This document shows, piece by piece, positions 49,872 through 59,001 of a DNA stretch of 64,000 bases. The stretch covers positions 174,947 to 238,946 of the forward strand of contig NZ_JANUFD010000012.1 of assembly GCF_024807945.1 (NCBI RefSeq), given 5' to 3'. This DNA is from Pseudomonas sp. JUb42 (GTDB taxonomy: Bacteria > Pseudomonadota > Gammaproteobacteria > Pseudomonadales > Pseudomonadaceae). The position numbers and the translations under genes were made by a program. The notes beneath the pieces are model-generated. The model was not told the DNA's origin, ran no database searches, and was given only the letters and a program-made list of their open reading frames with translations. Position 1 is the first letter of the stretch. Each line of letters starts with the position of its first letter.

Positions 49872-50957
49872 ATGGACAAAAATACCCAAGACCAGATGCA
49901 AGCCGTTGTCTGCCACGGCCCCAAAGACTACCGCCTGGAGCGCATCGGCAAGCCCAAGGCGCGGCCCAATGAACTGGTGATCCGTATCGCTGCCTGCGGT
50001 ATCTGCGCCAGCGACTGCAAGTGCCACTCGGGCGCGGCGATGTTCTGGGGCGGCGACAATCCCTGGGTCAAGGCGCCGGTGGTGCCGGGCCATGAGTTCT
50101 TTGGCTATGTGGCCGAGGTGGGCGAGGGCGCCGAGGAACTGTTCGACGTGAAGTTCGGTGACAAGGTCATCGCCGAGCAGATCGTGCCGTGTGGCAAGTG
50201 TCGTTTCTGCAAGTCCGGCAAGTACTGGATGTGCGAAGTGCACAATATCTTCGGCTTCCAGCGTGAAGTCGCCGAAGGCGGCATGGCCCAGTACATGCGC
50301 ATCCCCAAGACCGCCATCGTGCACAAGATCCCCGAGTCGGTGTCCCTTGAGGATTCAGCCCTGATCGAACCCATGTCCTGCGCTATCCACACGGTCAATC
50401 GCGGTGATATCCAGCTCGACGATGTGTTGGTGATTGCCGGTGCCGGTACCCTGGGCCTGTGCATGGTCCAGGTCGCGGCACTGAAAACTCCGAAAAAACT
50501 GGTGGTCATCGACATGGTCGACGAGCGCCTGGAGCTGGCGAAAAAGTTCGGCGCCGACGTGGTGATCAATCCGTCCCGTGACGACGCCCGCGCCATTATC
50601 AACGGCCTCACCGATAACTACGGCTGCGACGTGTACATCGAAACCACCGGCGTGCCCGCAGGCGTCACCCAGGGTCTGGAGCTGATCCGCAAGCTTGGTC
50701 GTTTCGTCGAATTCAGCGTGTTCGGCGCCGAAACAAGCGCCGACTGGTCGATCATCGGTGACCGCAAAGAATTGGACGTACGTGGCGCGCACCTCGGGCC
50801 GTACTGCTACCCGGTGGCCATCGACCTGTTCGAGCGCGGCCTGATCACTTCCAAAGGCATCGTCACCCACGACTTCTCCCTCGACGACTGGGAAGAAGCC
50901 TTTGCCCTGGCCAACTCGGTGAAGTCGATCAAGGTGCTGTTGAAGCCGGCTCAGTGA
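49872..50957 (+). CDS. Zinc-dependent polyol dehydrogenase (MDR family)
   Basis: A 361-residue medium-chain dehydrogenase. Catalytic zinc ligands are in AACGICASDCKCH (Cys), VPGHEFFGYV (His-Glu). The structural-zinc region is VPCGKCRFCKSGKYWMC with four Cys. The cofactor motif is IAGAGTLGLCMVQVAAL. The closest groups are erythritol/threitol, xylitol and sorbitol dehydrogenases. With a downstream FGGY kinase and an L-xylulose-reductase-like SDR it probably oxidises a pentitol or tetritol to the ketose. The ATG at 49872 is taken; the frame open upstream is non-coding text. Confidence 0.85.
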   Translation: MDKNTQDQMQAVVCHGPKDYRLERIGKPKARPNELVIRIAACGICASDCKCHSGAAMFWGGDNPWVKAPVVPGHEFFGYVAEVGEGAEELFDVKFGDKVIAEQIVPCGKCRFCKSGKYWMCEVHNIFGFQREVAEGGMAQYMRIPKTAIVHKIPESVSLEDSALIEPMSCAIHTVNRGDIQLDDVLVIAGAGTLGLCMVQVAALKTPKKLVVIDMVDERLELAKKFGADVVINPSRDDARAIINGLTDNYGCDVYIETTGVPAGVTQGLELIRKLGRFVEFSVFGAETSADWSIIGDRKELDVRGAHLGPYCYPVAIDLFERGLITSKGIVTHDFSLDDWEEAFALANSVKSIKVLLKPAQ

Positions 50958-50971
50958 TGCGGGGAGCGGTC

Positions 50972-52504
50972 ATGAACTATGTGATTGGCGTGGATATCGG
51001 TACGCAAAGTACCAAGGCGCTGTTGGTCGATGGGCAAGGTCGGATCATCGCCCAGCACAGCCAGGGTTATCGGGTCGATACGCCCAAGGTGCGCTGGGCC
51101 GAGCAATGGCCTCAGGTCTGGCTGGAGGCAGTCGAAGCCTGTGTGGTCGGCTGCCTGCAGAAGGCGGACGTGGCCAGGGAACAGATCAAGGCGCTGTGTA
51201 TCAGCAGCCTGTACGGCGGTTCGGGTATTGCGGTGGATGCCGACCTGCAACCGCTGCACCCGTGCCTGATCTGGATGGATCGACGCGCCGGGGAGCAAGT
51301 GCAGTGGGTGCGGGACAATGTCGACCTGGAGCGGCTGTACGCCGTCACCGGCAACTCCGTGGACAGCTACTACGGCTTCACCAAGATGCTCTGGCTCAAG
51401 CAGCACCAACCGGATGTCTGGAGTCGCACGCGCTACCTGCTGCCGCCCAACAGCTACATCAACTATCGCCTGACCGGTGAGCTGGCGGTGGACCATAGCT
51501 CGGCGGGCAATATCGGCGGTGTCTACGATGTGGTCGGGCGCTGCTGGTCGGTGGAAATGCTTGAAGCGCTTGGTATTGATCCGGCATTGATGCCCGAGCG
51601 TCTGCTGTATTCCGGCGAAGTGGTCGGTGGCCTGTTGCCGGAGTGGGCCGAGCGTTTGGGCCTGCCGGTGGGCATGCCGATTCTGGCCGGAGGAGTCGAT
51701 GCGGCCATGGCGACCCTGGCTGCCGGCGTCACCCAACCGGGCAATCATGTAGCCATGATCGGTACCAGCATGTGCTGGGGCTATCTCAACCAGCAGGTCG
51801 ATGCGCGCCATGGTCTGGTTAGCATGCCCCATGTTTATAACGGTCATAAGGACCTGTATATCTTCGGCGGCACCATTACCGCCGGGGCGTCGGTCAGTTG
51901 GTTCCGTGAACAGTTCTGTCAGGCCGAGGAGTTGCAGGCCAGGGACGGCCTGGATAGCAGCCTGTGGCTGCTCGAGCAGCAGGCGGCGAAAATTGCGCCA
52001 GGCAGTGAAGGGGTGCTGTTCCTGCCCTACCTGATGGGCGAGCGCAGCCCGGTGTGGGACGACCGCGCCAGTGGCAGCTTTGTAGGCCTCAACCTGTTCC
52101 ATAGCCGCTTTCACCTGTACCGCGCCGTACTCGAAGGAGTGAGTTTTGCCCTGCGCCACAATATCGAGGCCGGTACTCGTGGCGCCCACTCCCTCGATCC
52201 GCGGCTGATCGTGGTCGGGGGCGCCAGCCATTCTGACCTGTGGATGCAGATCATCGCCGACATCACCCGCTTGCCGGTCTACACCATCGTTCAGGAAGTG
52301 GAAGCGGCGCTGGGTGCCGCCTTGCTCGCCGCCCATGGCGTCGGTCTGGTGGATGACCAACAGATGGATCAGGGCTGGGTCGAACTGGAGCGGCGCGCAG
52401 AGCCGGTCGCCAGCAGCGTGGCTGCCTATGACCGCGCCTTTGTCGATTACCTGCGCCTGTATCCGGCCCTCAAACCCATCATGCACAGCCTGCAACAGGC
52501 CTGA
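50972..52504 (+). CDS. FGGY-family carbohydrate kinase, xylulokinase-like
   Basis: A 510-residue two-domain kinase. The N-terminal YVIGVDIGTQSTKALLVDGQGRI is the phosphate-1 motif of the actin/hexokinase fold; LIWMDRRAG, GGVDAAMATLAAG, MIGTSMCWGY and the C-terminal LIVVGGASHSDLWMQIIADITRLPVY complete the FGGY pattern. It would phosphorylate the ketose made by the neighbouring dehydrogenases. The ATG at 50972 has GGGGAG five bases upstream. Substrate unresolved: D-xylulose, L-xylulose or a tetrulose. Confidence 0.88.
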   Translation: MNYVIGVDIGTQSTKALLVDGQGRIIAQHSQGYRVDTPKVRWAEQWPQVWLEAVEACVVGCLQKADVAREQIKALCISSLYGGSGIAVDADLQPLHPCLIWMDRRAGEQVQWVRDNVDLERLYAVTGNSVDSYYGFTKMLWLKQHQPDVWSRTRYLLPPNSYINYRLTGELAVDHSSAGNIGGVYDVVGRCWSVEMLEALGIDPALMPERLLYSGEVVGGLLPEWAERLGLPVGMPILAGGVDAAMATLAAGVTQPGNHVAMIGTSMCWGYLNQQVDARHGLVSMPHVYNGHKDLYIFGGTITAGASVSWFREQFCQAEELQARDGLDSSLWLLEQQAAKIAPGSEGVLFLPYLMGERSPVWDDRASGSFVGLNLFHSRFHLYRAVLEGVSFALRHNIEAGTRGAHSLDPRLIVVGGASHSDLWMQIIADITRLPVYTIVQEVEAALGAALLAAHGVGLVDDQQMDQGWVELERRAEPVASSVAAYDRAFVDYLRLYPALKPIMHSLQQA

Positions 52505-52522
52505 GTCACGGAGATCGATGCA

Positions 52523-53260
52523 ATGAACGGGATCAATTTTGATTTCAGCGGGCAGCGCATTCTGGTGACCGGCGCCAGCAGTGGCATCGGCCTGGAAATC
52601 GCCCTGCAACTGATGACCAGCGGCGCCCAGGTTTACGCCTTGGGCCGCAACCGCAAGGTGCTGCAGCAGCTGCATGCCGATGGCGCCCAGGTGCTGGCGG
52701 TGGATGTGGCTGAGAGTGCGGCGCTGGAGCAGGTTCTGAGTGAGCTGCCGGTGCTGCATGGGCTGGTTAACTGTGCGGGCGTTTCGGTACTTGAAGCGGC
52801 CAGCGCCATCAGTGCCGAAGGCTTCGACCGGGTTATGGCGGTCAATGCCCGGGCCGCCGCCCTGGTGGCCAGTCGGGTCGCGGCGGCGATGATCGCCGGG
52901 GGCGTGCAGGGCAGTATCGTCAATGTATCGAGCCAGGCTTCGCTGGTGGCCCTGGATGACCATCTGGCCTACTGCGCGTCCAAAGCCGCACTGGACGCCA
53001 TGACCCGGGTGCAATGTGCCGAGTGGGGCCGTCATGGCATTCGCGTCAATAGCGTCAACCCTACGGTCACCCTGACGCCCATGGCCGCCGAAGCCTGGGC
53101 GGCACCCGCCAAGCGCGATCCGGCGTTGGCGGCCATTCCCCTGGAGCGTTTCGCCGAGTCCTCGGAAGTGGCCGGGCCTGTGCTGTTTTTGCTCAGCAAC
53201 GCCGCGAGCATGATCAGCGGCGTCAGCCTGCCGGTCGATGGCGGCTATACCGCGCGCTGA
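52523..53260 (+). CDS. SDR, L-xylulose/dicarbonyl reductase-like
   Basis: A 245-residue SDR: ILVTGASSGIGLEIALQL, then VNCAG (the family NNAG with Cys), and the catalytic NVSSQASLVALDDHLAYCASKAALDAM. The segment RVNSVNPTVTLTPMAAEAW and the ending SGVSLPVDGGY are strikingly like L-xylulose reductase (DCXR). It probably interconverts a xylulose-type ketose and its polyol. It starts 18 bases after the kinase stop, with GGAG upstream. Confidence 0.85.
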   Translation: MNGINFDFSGQRILVTGASSGIGLEIALQLMTSGAQVYALGRNRKVLQQLHADGAQVLAVDVAESAALEQVLSELPVLHGLVNCAGVSVLEAASAISAEGFDRVMAVNARAAALVASRVAAAMIAGGVQGSIVNVSSQASLVALDDHLAYCASKAALDAMTRVQCAEWGRHGIRVNSVNPTVTLTPMAAEAWAAPAKRDPALAAIPLERFAESSEVAGPVLFLLSNAASMISGVSLPVDGGYTAR

Positions 53261-53337
53261 GCCATTGAGCCTGTATTGGCGCGCTTTGCAGTAAACGATC
53301 GAGACCCGGGCATGGTAGCCTTTGCCTTTGGATCTCG

Positions 53338-54372
53338 ATGCCAGGCAGTCAAAGCGTTTCGATGAGCAAGCAGAAAAACGTCACCATCAGCGACATCGCC
53401 AAGCGGGTCAACATGACCACGATCACGGTGTCCCGCGCCTTCAGCAGCCCGCATCAGGTCAAGCCTGCGACCCTTGAGCGCATCCTCGAAGTGGCCCGTG
53501 AGCTTGATTACGTGCCCAACGCCTTCGCCCGCAGCCTCAAGCGCAACGAAAGCCAGATCATCGGCCTGATCACCGCGTCAGTGGACAACCCGTTCTACAG
53601 CGAAATGATCAAGGCCATTTCCCGCGAGGCCAAGCGCCACGGCTACACCATCATGCTGGTGGACACCGACAAACTGCCGGAACTGGAAAGCAAGGCGGTG
53701 GATACGCTGTTGGGATATCGCGTGGCGGGGATCATCCTGTCACCGGTCTCGGACGAGCCGGACTACCAGCCCGCTTATCTTGAGCGCCTGGCCAACGGCA
53801 AGACCCCGGTGGTGCTGCTCGACCGTACCATCCACGACAGCAGCTTCAGCCGTGTGGTGCTGGACAACTACCACAGCGGCTTCAAGGCTGCGCAGTACCT
53901 GTTGCAGCAGAATCCGGCGATCCAGCGCCTGCTGGTGCTGACTGGCCCGGCCCATTCGCGGATCACCGAAGAGCGGCTCAAGGGGCTGCGCGCGGTATTC
54001 GATGCCCATCCCCGATTGCAGATGCATATCTATCCCGGCGACTACACCCTCGATCCGGCTTACGACGGCGCCATGGCCTACTTGCGGGACCAGCCGCCGC
54101 CGGACGCGATCATGGGCTTTAACCAGTTGATTACCATGGGGGCGCTCAAGGCCCTGCGCGCCCACGGCATTGCGCACCAGGACATCGCCATCTGCGGCAT
54201 CGACCGCCTGCCGTTCGCCGATATCTTCGGCGTGCCCATCGCCTGCATCGCCCACGACGCCACCGAAGCCGGACGCCGGGCGGTGCAACTGCTGCTGGAA
54301 CGCCTGCAAGACCCGCTCAGGACTATGGACAAAGTGGTGATTCCGGGGGAGCTGGAGCAGAGCAGCGGTTGA
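53338..54372 (+). CDS. LacI-family transcriptional regulator of the polyol operon
   Basis: A 344-residue repressor. The HTH VTISDIAKRVNMTTITVSRAFSSPHQVKPATLERIL is followed by the hinge DYVPNAFARSLKRNES and a periplasmic-binding-protein-like effector domain (IIGLITASVDNPFYSEMIKAI, DAIMGFNQLITMGALKALRA). The start may be the ATG at 53338 or that at 53362, which begins MSKQKNVTISDIA; neither has a strong ribosome site. The perfect palindrome at 46270-46291 is the likely operator. Confidence 0.88.
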   Translation: MPGSQSVSMSKQKNVTISDIAKRVNMTTITVSRAFSSPHQVKPATLERILEVARELDYVPNAFARSLKRNESQIIGLITASVDNPFYSEMIKAISREAKRHGYTIMLVDTDKLPELESKAVDTLLGYRVAGIILSPVSDEPDYQPAYLERLANGKTPVVLLDRTIHDSSFSRVVLDNYHSGFKAAQYLLQQNPAIQRLLVLTGPAHSRITEERLKGLRAVFDAHPRLQMHIYPGDYTLDPAYDGAMAYLRDQPPPDAIMGFNQLITMGALKALRAHGIAHQDIAICGIDRLPFADIFGVPIACIAHDATEAGRRAVQLLLERLQDPLRTMDKVVIPGELEQSSG

Positions 54373-54386
54373 AGGGCAGTTGATTT

Positions 54387-54479
54387 TGTGGGAGCCGACT
54401 TGCTGGCGATCGAGTGCGAAGCGCTCGCAAGAGCGGCGGTGACTGATCTGATGCTATCGCCAGCAAGCCGGCTCCCACA
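54387..54479. repeat. REP-like inverted repeat, GGAGCCG..TTGCTGGCGAT type
   Basis: TGTGGGAGCCGACTTGCTGG plus CGAT (54387-54410) pairs with 54456-54479 with one mismatch. It is the same family as 38633-38724, here between convergent genes. Confidence 0.88.
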
Positions 54480-54496
54480 CGTGTTTGCGATACGCT

Positions 54497-55300
54497 TTAA
54501 CGCTCATTCCTGCGCCGCAACGCCTCCATCGCCAGCAACAGCAGCAACGCCCCAAGCACCATCATGGTCGCGGCGGCGGCGATGGTCGGGTTGAGGTTTT
54601 CCTTGATGCCGGCAAACATCTGCATCGGCAGGGTGCGTTGCGACGGGCTGGCGAGGAACAGGGTGACCACCACTTCATCGAATGAGGTGGCGAAGGCGAA
54701 CAGCGCGCCGCTCAGCACCCCCGGTGCAATCAGCGGCAGGGTCACCCGGCGAAATCCGTACCAGGGCGTGGCGCCCAGGCTCGCGGCGGCTCGGCTGAAG
54801 TTGCGATCGTAGCCCTGCAGCGTCGCATTGACGGTAATCACCACGAAAGGCACGCCGAGCACGGCATGGGCGATGACCAGTCCCAGGTAGCTGTTGAGCA
54901 GCCCCCAACTGGCAAAGAAGAAATACAGGCCCACCGCGACGATCACCACCGGCGCGACCATGGGCGAAATCAGGATCGCCATGATCAGTGCCTTGCCACG
55001 GAATTCCCCCCGGGACAGGCCGACCGACGCCAGGGTGCCCAAAACCGTGGCCAATATCGTCGCGGCCGGGGCGATCTTCAGGCTGTTGCCCAGCGCCTGC
55101 ATCCAGTCGCCGGAACTGAAGAACTCGCGATACCAGCGCAGTGACAGGCCGCTCAACGGATAACTGAGGAATGAGCCTTCGTTGAACGACAGCGGCACGA
55201 TGATCAGGATCGGGATGATCAGGAACATCAGCAGCCCCAGACTGTAGACACTCAGCAGTGGGCGCAGCAGGCGGATTTCCAGGGGTTCGACATGCTTCAT
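54497..55300 (-). CDS. ABC importer permease, PotC-like (polyamine/organic-amine type)
   Basis: A 267-residue permease with six helices. The EAA loop reads FSRAAASLGATPWYGFRRVTLPLIAPGVL. LSLRWYREFFSSGDWMQALGNSLKIAPAATILATVLG is typical of PotC/spermidine-putrescine permeases. It is the last gene of the leftward importer operon; a REP hairpin follows. Confidence 0.88.
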   Translation of the reverse strand: MKHVEPLEIRLLRPLLSVYSLGLLMFLIIPILIIVPLSFNEGSFLSYPLSGLSLRWYREFFSSGDWMQALGNSLKIAPAATILATVLGTLASVGLSRGEFRGKALIMAILISPMVAPVVIVAVGLYFFFASWGLLNSYLGLVIAHAVLGVPFVVITVNATLQGYDRNFSRAAASLGATPWYGFRRVTLPLIAPGVLSGALFAFATSFDEVVVTLFLASPSQRTLPMQMFAGIKENLNPTIAAAATMMVLGALLLLLAMEALRRRNER

Positions 55301-55309
55301 GACGGCTCC

Positions 55310-56557
55310 TCAGGCAGTCTGGTTGGCAGGGCGCGAAACCTTCGCGTAGACCCAGTAGAGCAACAGCACGATGATCAACAGCTGGCTGCCCAGGGCGGTG
55401 GCCATGCCCCAGTTGATGGTGGTGTTGGTGTAGTAGGCGACGAAGTAACTGATCATCTGGTCCCCCGGCCCGCCCAGCAGGGCCGGGGTGATGTAGTACC
55501 CGATGGCCATGATGAACACCAACAGCGCGCCCGCAGTGACTCCGGCGTAGGTCTGCGGCAGGTACACCCGGCGAAACGCATAAAGCGGGTGGGCGCCGAG
55601 GGAAATGGCAGCCCGCTCATAGCGCGAATCAATGCCCTTCATCACTGCATACAGCGGCAGGATCAGGAACGGCAGAAGAATATGGGTCATGGAAATCAGC
55701 ACGCCGGTGCGGTTGAACACCAGTTGCAGGGGTTTTTCCAGAATGCCCAGGTCGATCAGGCTGTTATTGATCAGCCCGCCCGATTGCAGCAGCACGATCC
55801 AGCTGGCGGTGCGCACGATCAGCGAGGTCCAGAACGGCAGCAGTACGAAGATCAGCAACAGGTTGGCCCGCCGTGGCGGCTGACGGGACAGCCAGTAGGC
55901 CAGGGGGTAGCCGAGCACCACGCAGAGCAGGGTGACCAGCCCGGCGATCAGCAGCGAGCGCTTGAGCACATCGATATACAGGGCTTTATCTGGTTCGACG
56001 GCCTTGACCTGGCCGTTGTCCAGCTTGAGGTCGAAGGCCGCCAGCCAGTAGAAACTGGTGTAGGGCTGGCCCAGTTGCTTGAGGGTGGCCCAGGTCTTGA
56101 TGTCAGCCAGGGCCGGAACGCCTTTGCTCAGGCGTTCACGTACCGGTTCGCCGCTGGCAGGTAACCGGCTCAGCACCGCCGTGGACAGGCTGCGCAAGCT
56201 GCCGGTTTCATAACCCAGGCGCCGATTGAGGGCGAACAGCTGGCCATTGCCACGGGCGCTGCGCAAGTCCTCACCCAGGGCACTGAACACCGACTCACCC
56301 GGCAGCGCCTGGCCATCCCACTGTTCCAGCAGTGCCAGGGTCTTGGGCAAGGCGTTGGCGACTTCCGGGTTTTCCACGCTCTTGGTCAGCAGTGAACCGA
56401 TGGGCGTGAGAAAACCAAACAGCAGCAGCGCCAGCAGCGGCAGGATCAACAACAGCGAGCGGCGCTTGTAGCTGCGCTGGGTCAGCTGCAATTGCCGACG
56501 CAGGCGCTGGCTCTGGCTGGCCGGCGTCTGCGCTTGCAGGGACAGGGCTTCGGACAT
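55310..56557 (-). CDS. ABC importer permease, PotB-like with extended periplasmic loop
   Basis: A 415-residue permease. TM1 is at about 42-62; a ~140-residue segment follows (about 65-200) before the usual PotB helices: LLIAGLVTLLCVVLGYPLAYWLS, LLLIFVLLPFWTSLIVRTASWIVLL, and the EAA loop YERAAISLGAHPLYAFRRVYLPQTYAGV. This insertion after TM1 is longer than in E. coli PotB (about 285 residues) and is typical of one Pseudomonas/Rhizobium group. AAGGAG precedes the ATG at 56557. Confidence 0.86.
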   Translation of the reverse strand: MSEALSLQAQTPASQSQRLRRQLQLTQRSYKRRSLLLILPLLALLLFGFLTPIGSLLTKSVENPEVANALPKTLALLEQWDGQALPGESVFSALGEDLRSARGNGQLFALNRRLGYETGSLRSLSTAVLSRLPASGEPVRERLSKGVPALADIKTWATLKQLGQPYTSFYWLAAFDLKLDNGQVKAVEPDKALYIDVLKRSLLIAGLVTLLCVVLGYPLAYWLSRQPPRRANLLLIFVLLPFWTSLIVRTASWIVLLQSGGLINNSLIDLGILEKPLQLVFNRTGVLISMTHILLPFLILPLYAVMKGIDSRYERAAISLGAHPLYAFRRVYLPQTYAGVTAGALLVFIMAIGYYITPALLGGPGDQMISYFVAYYTNTTINWGMATALGSQLLIIVLLLYWVYAKVSRPANQTA

Positions 56558-56624
56558 GGGATTCTCCTTATGACAACCGGCCCGCACGCTATGCGCCCGG
56601 GCCGTGGATGCAGGCGCCGATGGA

Positions 56625-57653
56625 TCAGCGCGCTGCCCAGGCGTTGAAACGCTGTTCGAGCTCTTCGCCGTGGTCGATCCAGAAGTCGGTGTTCACCTGC
56701 AACGCGCGCTCAAGGTTGGCGGGCGCGGTGGGCAGTTGTTCACGGGTCTTGGCGTCGATCAGGGGCAGGGTGTCCTTGTTGGTCGGGCCGTACGGGATAT
56801 TTTCCGCGAAGACTTTCTGGTGCTGCGCCTCGTTGGCAAAGGCAATGAATTGCTCGCCCAGGGCCTTGTTCGGCGAACCCTTGACGATGGCCCAGCTGTC
56901 GATGTCATACATGCTCTCGTTCCACACCATCTTGAACGGATGGCCTTCGGCCTGGGCGGCGGAGACCCGGCCGTTATAGGCCGAGGTCATCACCACATCG
57001 CCTGCCACCAGCCATTGCAGGGGCTGCGCACCGGCTTCCCACCATTGGATATCGCTCTTGATCTTGTCGAGTTTCTTGAAGGCCCGGTCGACGCCTTCGG
57101 GGGTGCCCAGTACCTGGTACAGCTCAGCCGGTTTCACGCCATCGGCCAACAGGGCAATTTCCAGGGTGAACTTGGCGCTTTTGCGCAGGCCGCGTTTGCC
57201 GGGATAGGTCTTGGTGTCCCAGAACGATTCCCAGCCTTTGGGGGCGGTCTTGAGCTTGTCGCTGTTGTAGGTCAGGTTGGTCGACCAGAGGAAAATCCCC
57301 GCGCCGCACTCGTTGACCGCGCCTTTGACGAACTTGTTGGCGTCGCCCAGCTTGCTCCAGTCCAGGGGTTCGAACAGGCCTTCGGCGCAGCCGCGCACCA
57401 GGTCCGGGCTTTCCACCTCCACCACGTCCCAGCCCACTTGTCTGGTCTCGACCATGGCGCGGATTTTGGCCATCTCCCCGTTATATTCCCCGGCCTGCAC
57501 CGTACCTTTGCCGGTGGCGGCAAACGGTTGGTAGAAGGCTTTGTCCTGGGCCTCTTTGTTCAGGCCGCCGAACGACACGACGGTCAGTGATTGCGCGTTC
57601 ACCTGGCCAGCAACGGCAGCCAGAACGGTCAGTGCAGCAAAACGCTTGAGCAT
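56625..57653 (-). CDS. ABC importer periplasmic binding protein, PotD/Fbp-like
   Basis: A 342-residue extracellular solute-binding protein with signal LTVLAAVAGQVNA. The mature part begins LTVVSFGGLNKEAQDKAFYQPF and has WDVVEVESPDLVRGCAEGLFEPLDWSK, GAGIFLWSTNLTYN and VVMTSAYNGRVSAAQAEGHPFKMVW, as in binding proteins for polyamines and small organic amines. The ATG at 57653 begins the signal; the longer open frame is rejected. Ligand unknown; the adjacent amino-alcohol-type enzymes suggest an amine. Confidence 0.88.
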   Translation of the reverse strand: MLKRFAALTVLAAVAGQVNAQSLTVVSFGGLNKEAQDKAFYQPFAATGKGTVQAGEYNGEMAKIRAMVETRQVGWDVVEVESPDLVRGCAEGLFEPLDWSKLGDANKFVKGAVNECGAGIFLWSTNLTYNSDKLKTAPKGWESFWDTKTYPGKRGLRKSAKFTLEIALLADGVKPAELYQVLGTPEGVDRAFKKLDKIKSDIQWWEAGAQPLQWLVAGDVVMTSAYNGRVSAAQAEGHPFKMVWNESMYDIDSWAIVKGSPNKALGEQFIAFANEAQHQKVFAENIPYGPTNKDTLPLIDAKTREQLPTAPANLERALQVNTDFWIDHGEELEQRFNAWAAR

Positions 57654-57696
57654 GGCAAGTATCCTGAAGTCATTAACGTTGGGGTGGGAAGTCGGT

Positions 57697-58797
57697 TCAA
57701 GCAGGCAGGGCGTCCAGCGCCGAAGCGTCAGCGCTGTGCCAACAGACGCGAAGGCTGTGGCCCTCGCGCCAGTCCGGTTGCATCTGGGCGATGGGCACCT
57801 TGACGTTGAAGTCGCGGTTGCCGGCAACGTCGAGGCGGATGCGTACGTGGTCGCCCAGATAAATGCATTCTTCGATGCGCCCGGCCAGGTGACTGTCATA
57901 GCGGCCATCACCGTCGAGGATCACCCGCTCGGAGCGGATCGACAGAGTGGTGCGGCTGCCACTGACAAGACCGGGAGTGCTGCGGGCAAACAGTTCCTCG
58001 CCCTGGTCGAGGCGCACCTGGCAGCGGTCGGCAGTGAATCTGCCCAGGACTCCCGGCAGTACGTTGGTATCGCCCATGAAGGTGGCGACGAAGGTATTGG
58101 CCGGGCGCTCGTACAGGGCTTGCGGGGTGTCGACTTGCTGGATGACGCCGTCGTTGAAGATCGCCACGCGGTCGGACAGGGTCAGGGCTTCCGCCTGATC
58201 GTGAGTGACGAACACCACAGTCAGGCCGAGCTCGCGATGCAGGCGGCGGATTTCCAGTTGCATCTGCTCGCGCAACTGCTTGTCCAGGGCGCCGAGGGGT
58301 TCGTCCATCAGCACCAGCTTGGGCTCGAACACCAAGGCACGGGCCAGGGCGATGCGTTGCTGCTGGCCGCCGGACAGCTGACTCGGATAGCGATTGGCCA
58401 GGGCACTCAGGCGCACCATATCAAGGGCCTTGAGCACCTTGTCTTCGATGTCATGGCGCTTCAAGCCGCGCACCTGCAGAGGGAAGGCCATGTTCTCGGC
58501 CACAGTCATGTGCGGGAACAGCGCGTAGTTCTGGAACACCATGCCGATCCCGCGCTTGTGCGCCGGAACACTTTCGATGGCCTTGCCTTCGAGAAAAATT
58601 TGCCCCTCGGTCGGGGTCTCGAAGCCTGCCAGCATCATCAGGCTGGTGGTCTTGCCGGAGCCGGACGGGCCGAGAAGGGTCAGAAATTCGCCCCGGGCCA
58701 CGTCCAGGTCGAGGTGTTTGACCACTGTTTTCAGGCCGTCGTAACTTTTTTCCACGCCTTTGAAACGGACGAAGGCGGCGGCATCGTTACTGGTCAT
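57697..58797 (-). CDS. ABC importer ATPase, PotA-like
   Basis: A 366-residue ATPase. The nucleotide-binding domain (about 8-240) has LLGPSGSGKTTSLMMLAG, QNYALFPHMTVAENMAFPL, LSGGQQQRIALARAL and LVLMDEPLGALD; a TOBE domain lies at about 275-360. GGAGGG precedes the ATG. It is the first gene of the importer operon, just downstream of two palindromic boxes (58814-58844), so it is probably controlled by the GntR regulator at 62.1 kb. Confidence 0.92.
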   Translation of the reverse strand: MTSNDAAAFVRFKGVEKSYDGLKTVVKHLDLDVARGEFLTLLGPSGSGKTTSLMMLAGFETPTEGQIFLEGKAIESVPAHKRGIGMVFQNYALFPHMTVAENMAFPLQVRGLKRHDIEDKVLKALDMVRLSALANRYPSQLSGGQQQRIALARALVFEPKLVLMDEPLGALDKQLREQMQLEIRRLHRELGLTVVFVTHDQAEALTLSDRVAIFNDGVIQQVDTPQALYERPANTFVATFMGDTNVLPGVLGRFTADRCQVRLDQGEELFARSTPGLVSGSRTTLSIRSERVILDGDGRYDSHLAGRIEECIYLGDHVRIRLDVAGNRDFNVKVPIAQMQPDWREGHSLRVCWHSADASALDALPA

Positions 58798-58813
58798 CTC
58801 AAACCCTCCACTT

Positions 58814-58844
58814 ATGCAGTCTGCATTAAAATATGATGCATCAT
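58814..58844. promoter_or_regulatory. GntR/FCD operator and adjacent palindrome upstream of the importer operon
   Basis: ATGATGCATCAT at 58833-58844 is a perfect palindrome whose core recurs at 62081-62090 and, imperfectly, at 62858-62870. ATGCAGTCTGCAT at 58814-58826 is a second, 13-base symmetric box next to it. Both lie 17-47 bases before the ATPase start. Confidence 0.7.
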
Positions 58845-59001
58845 GTTTTTATTGAAAGCAGATTTTGTGCCAGCCAACTCGAACCGCCGGGTTACGGCGG
58901 CTTCGGGGGCGGGCGCAAGCCTTGGCGCACCAGGGCTGTGCCGTAGCGTTTGAATCGAGGATGCAATGCCCCAGAGCGGGGAGTTGAGGACGCCGGGAGG
59001 C

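Noticed and set aside
50951..53035. 694-codon leftward frame opposite the FGGY kinase and SDR
   Set aside because: Shadow frame of well-supported genes; residues are His/Gln/Arg-rich text typical of antisense GC-rich DNA.
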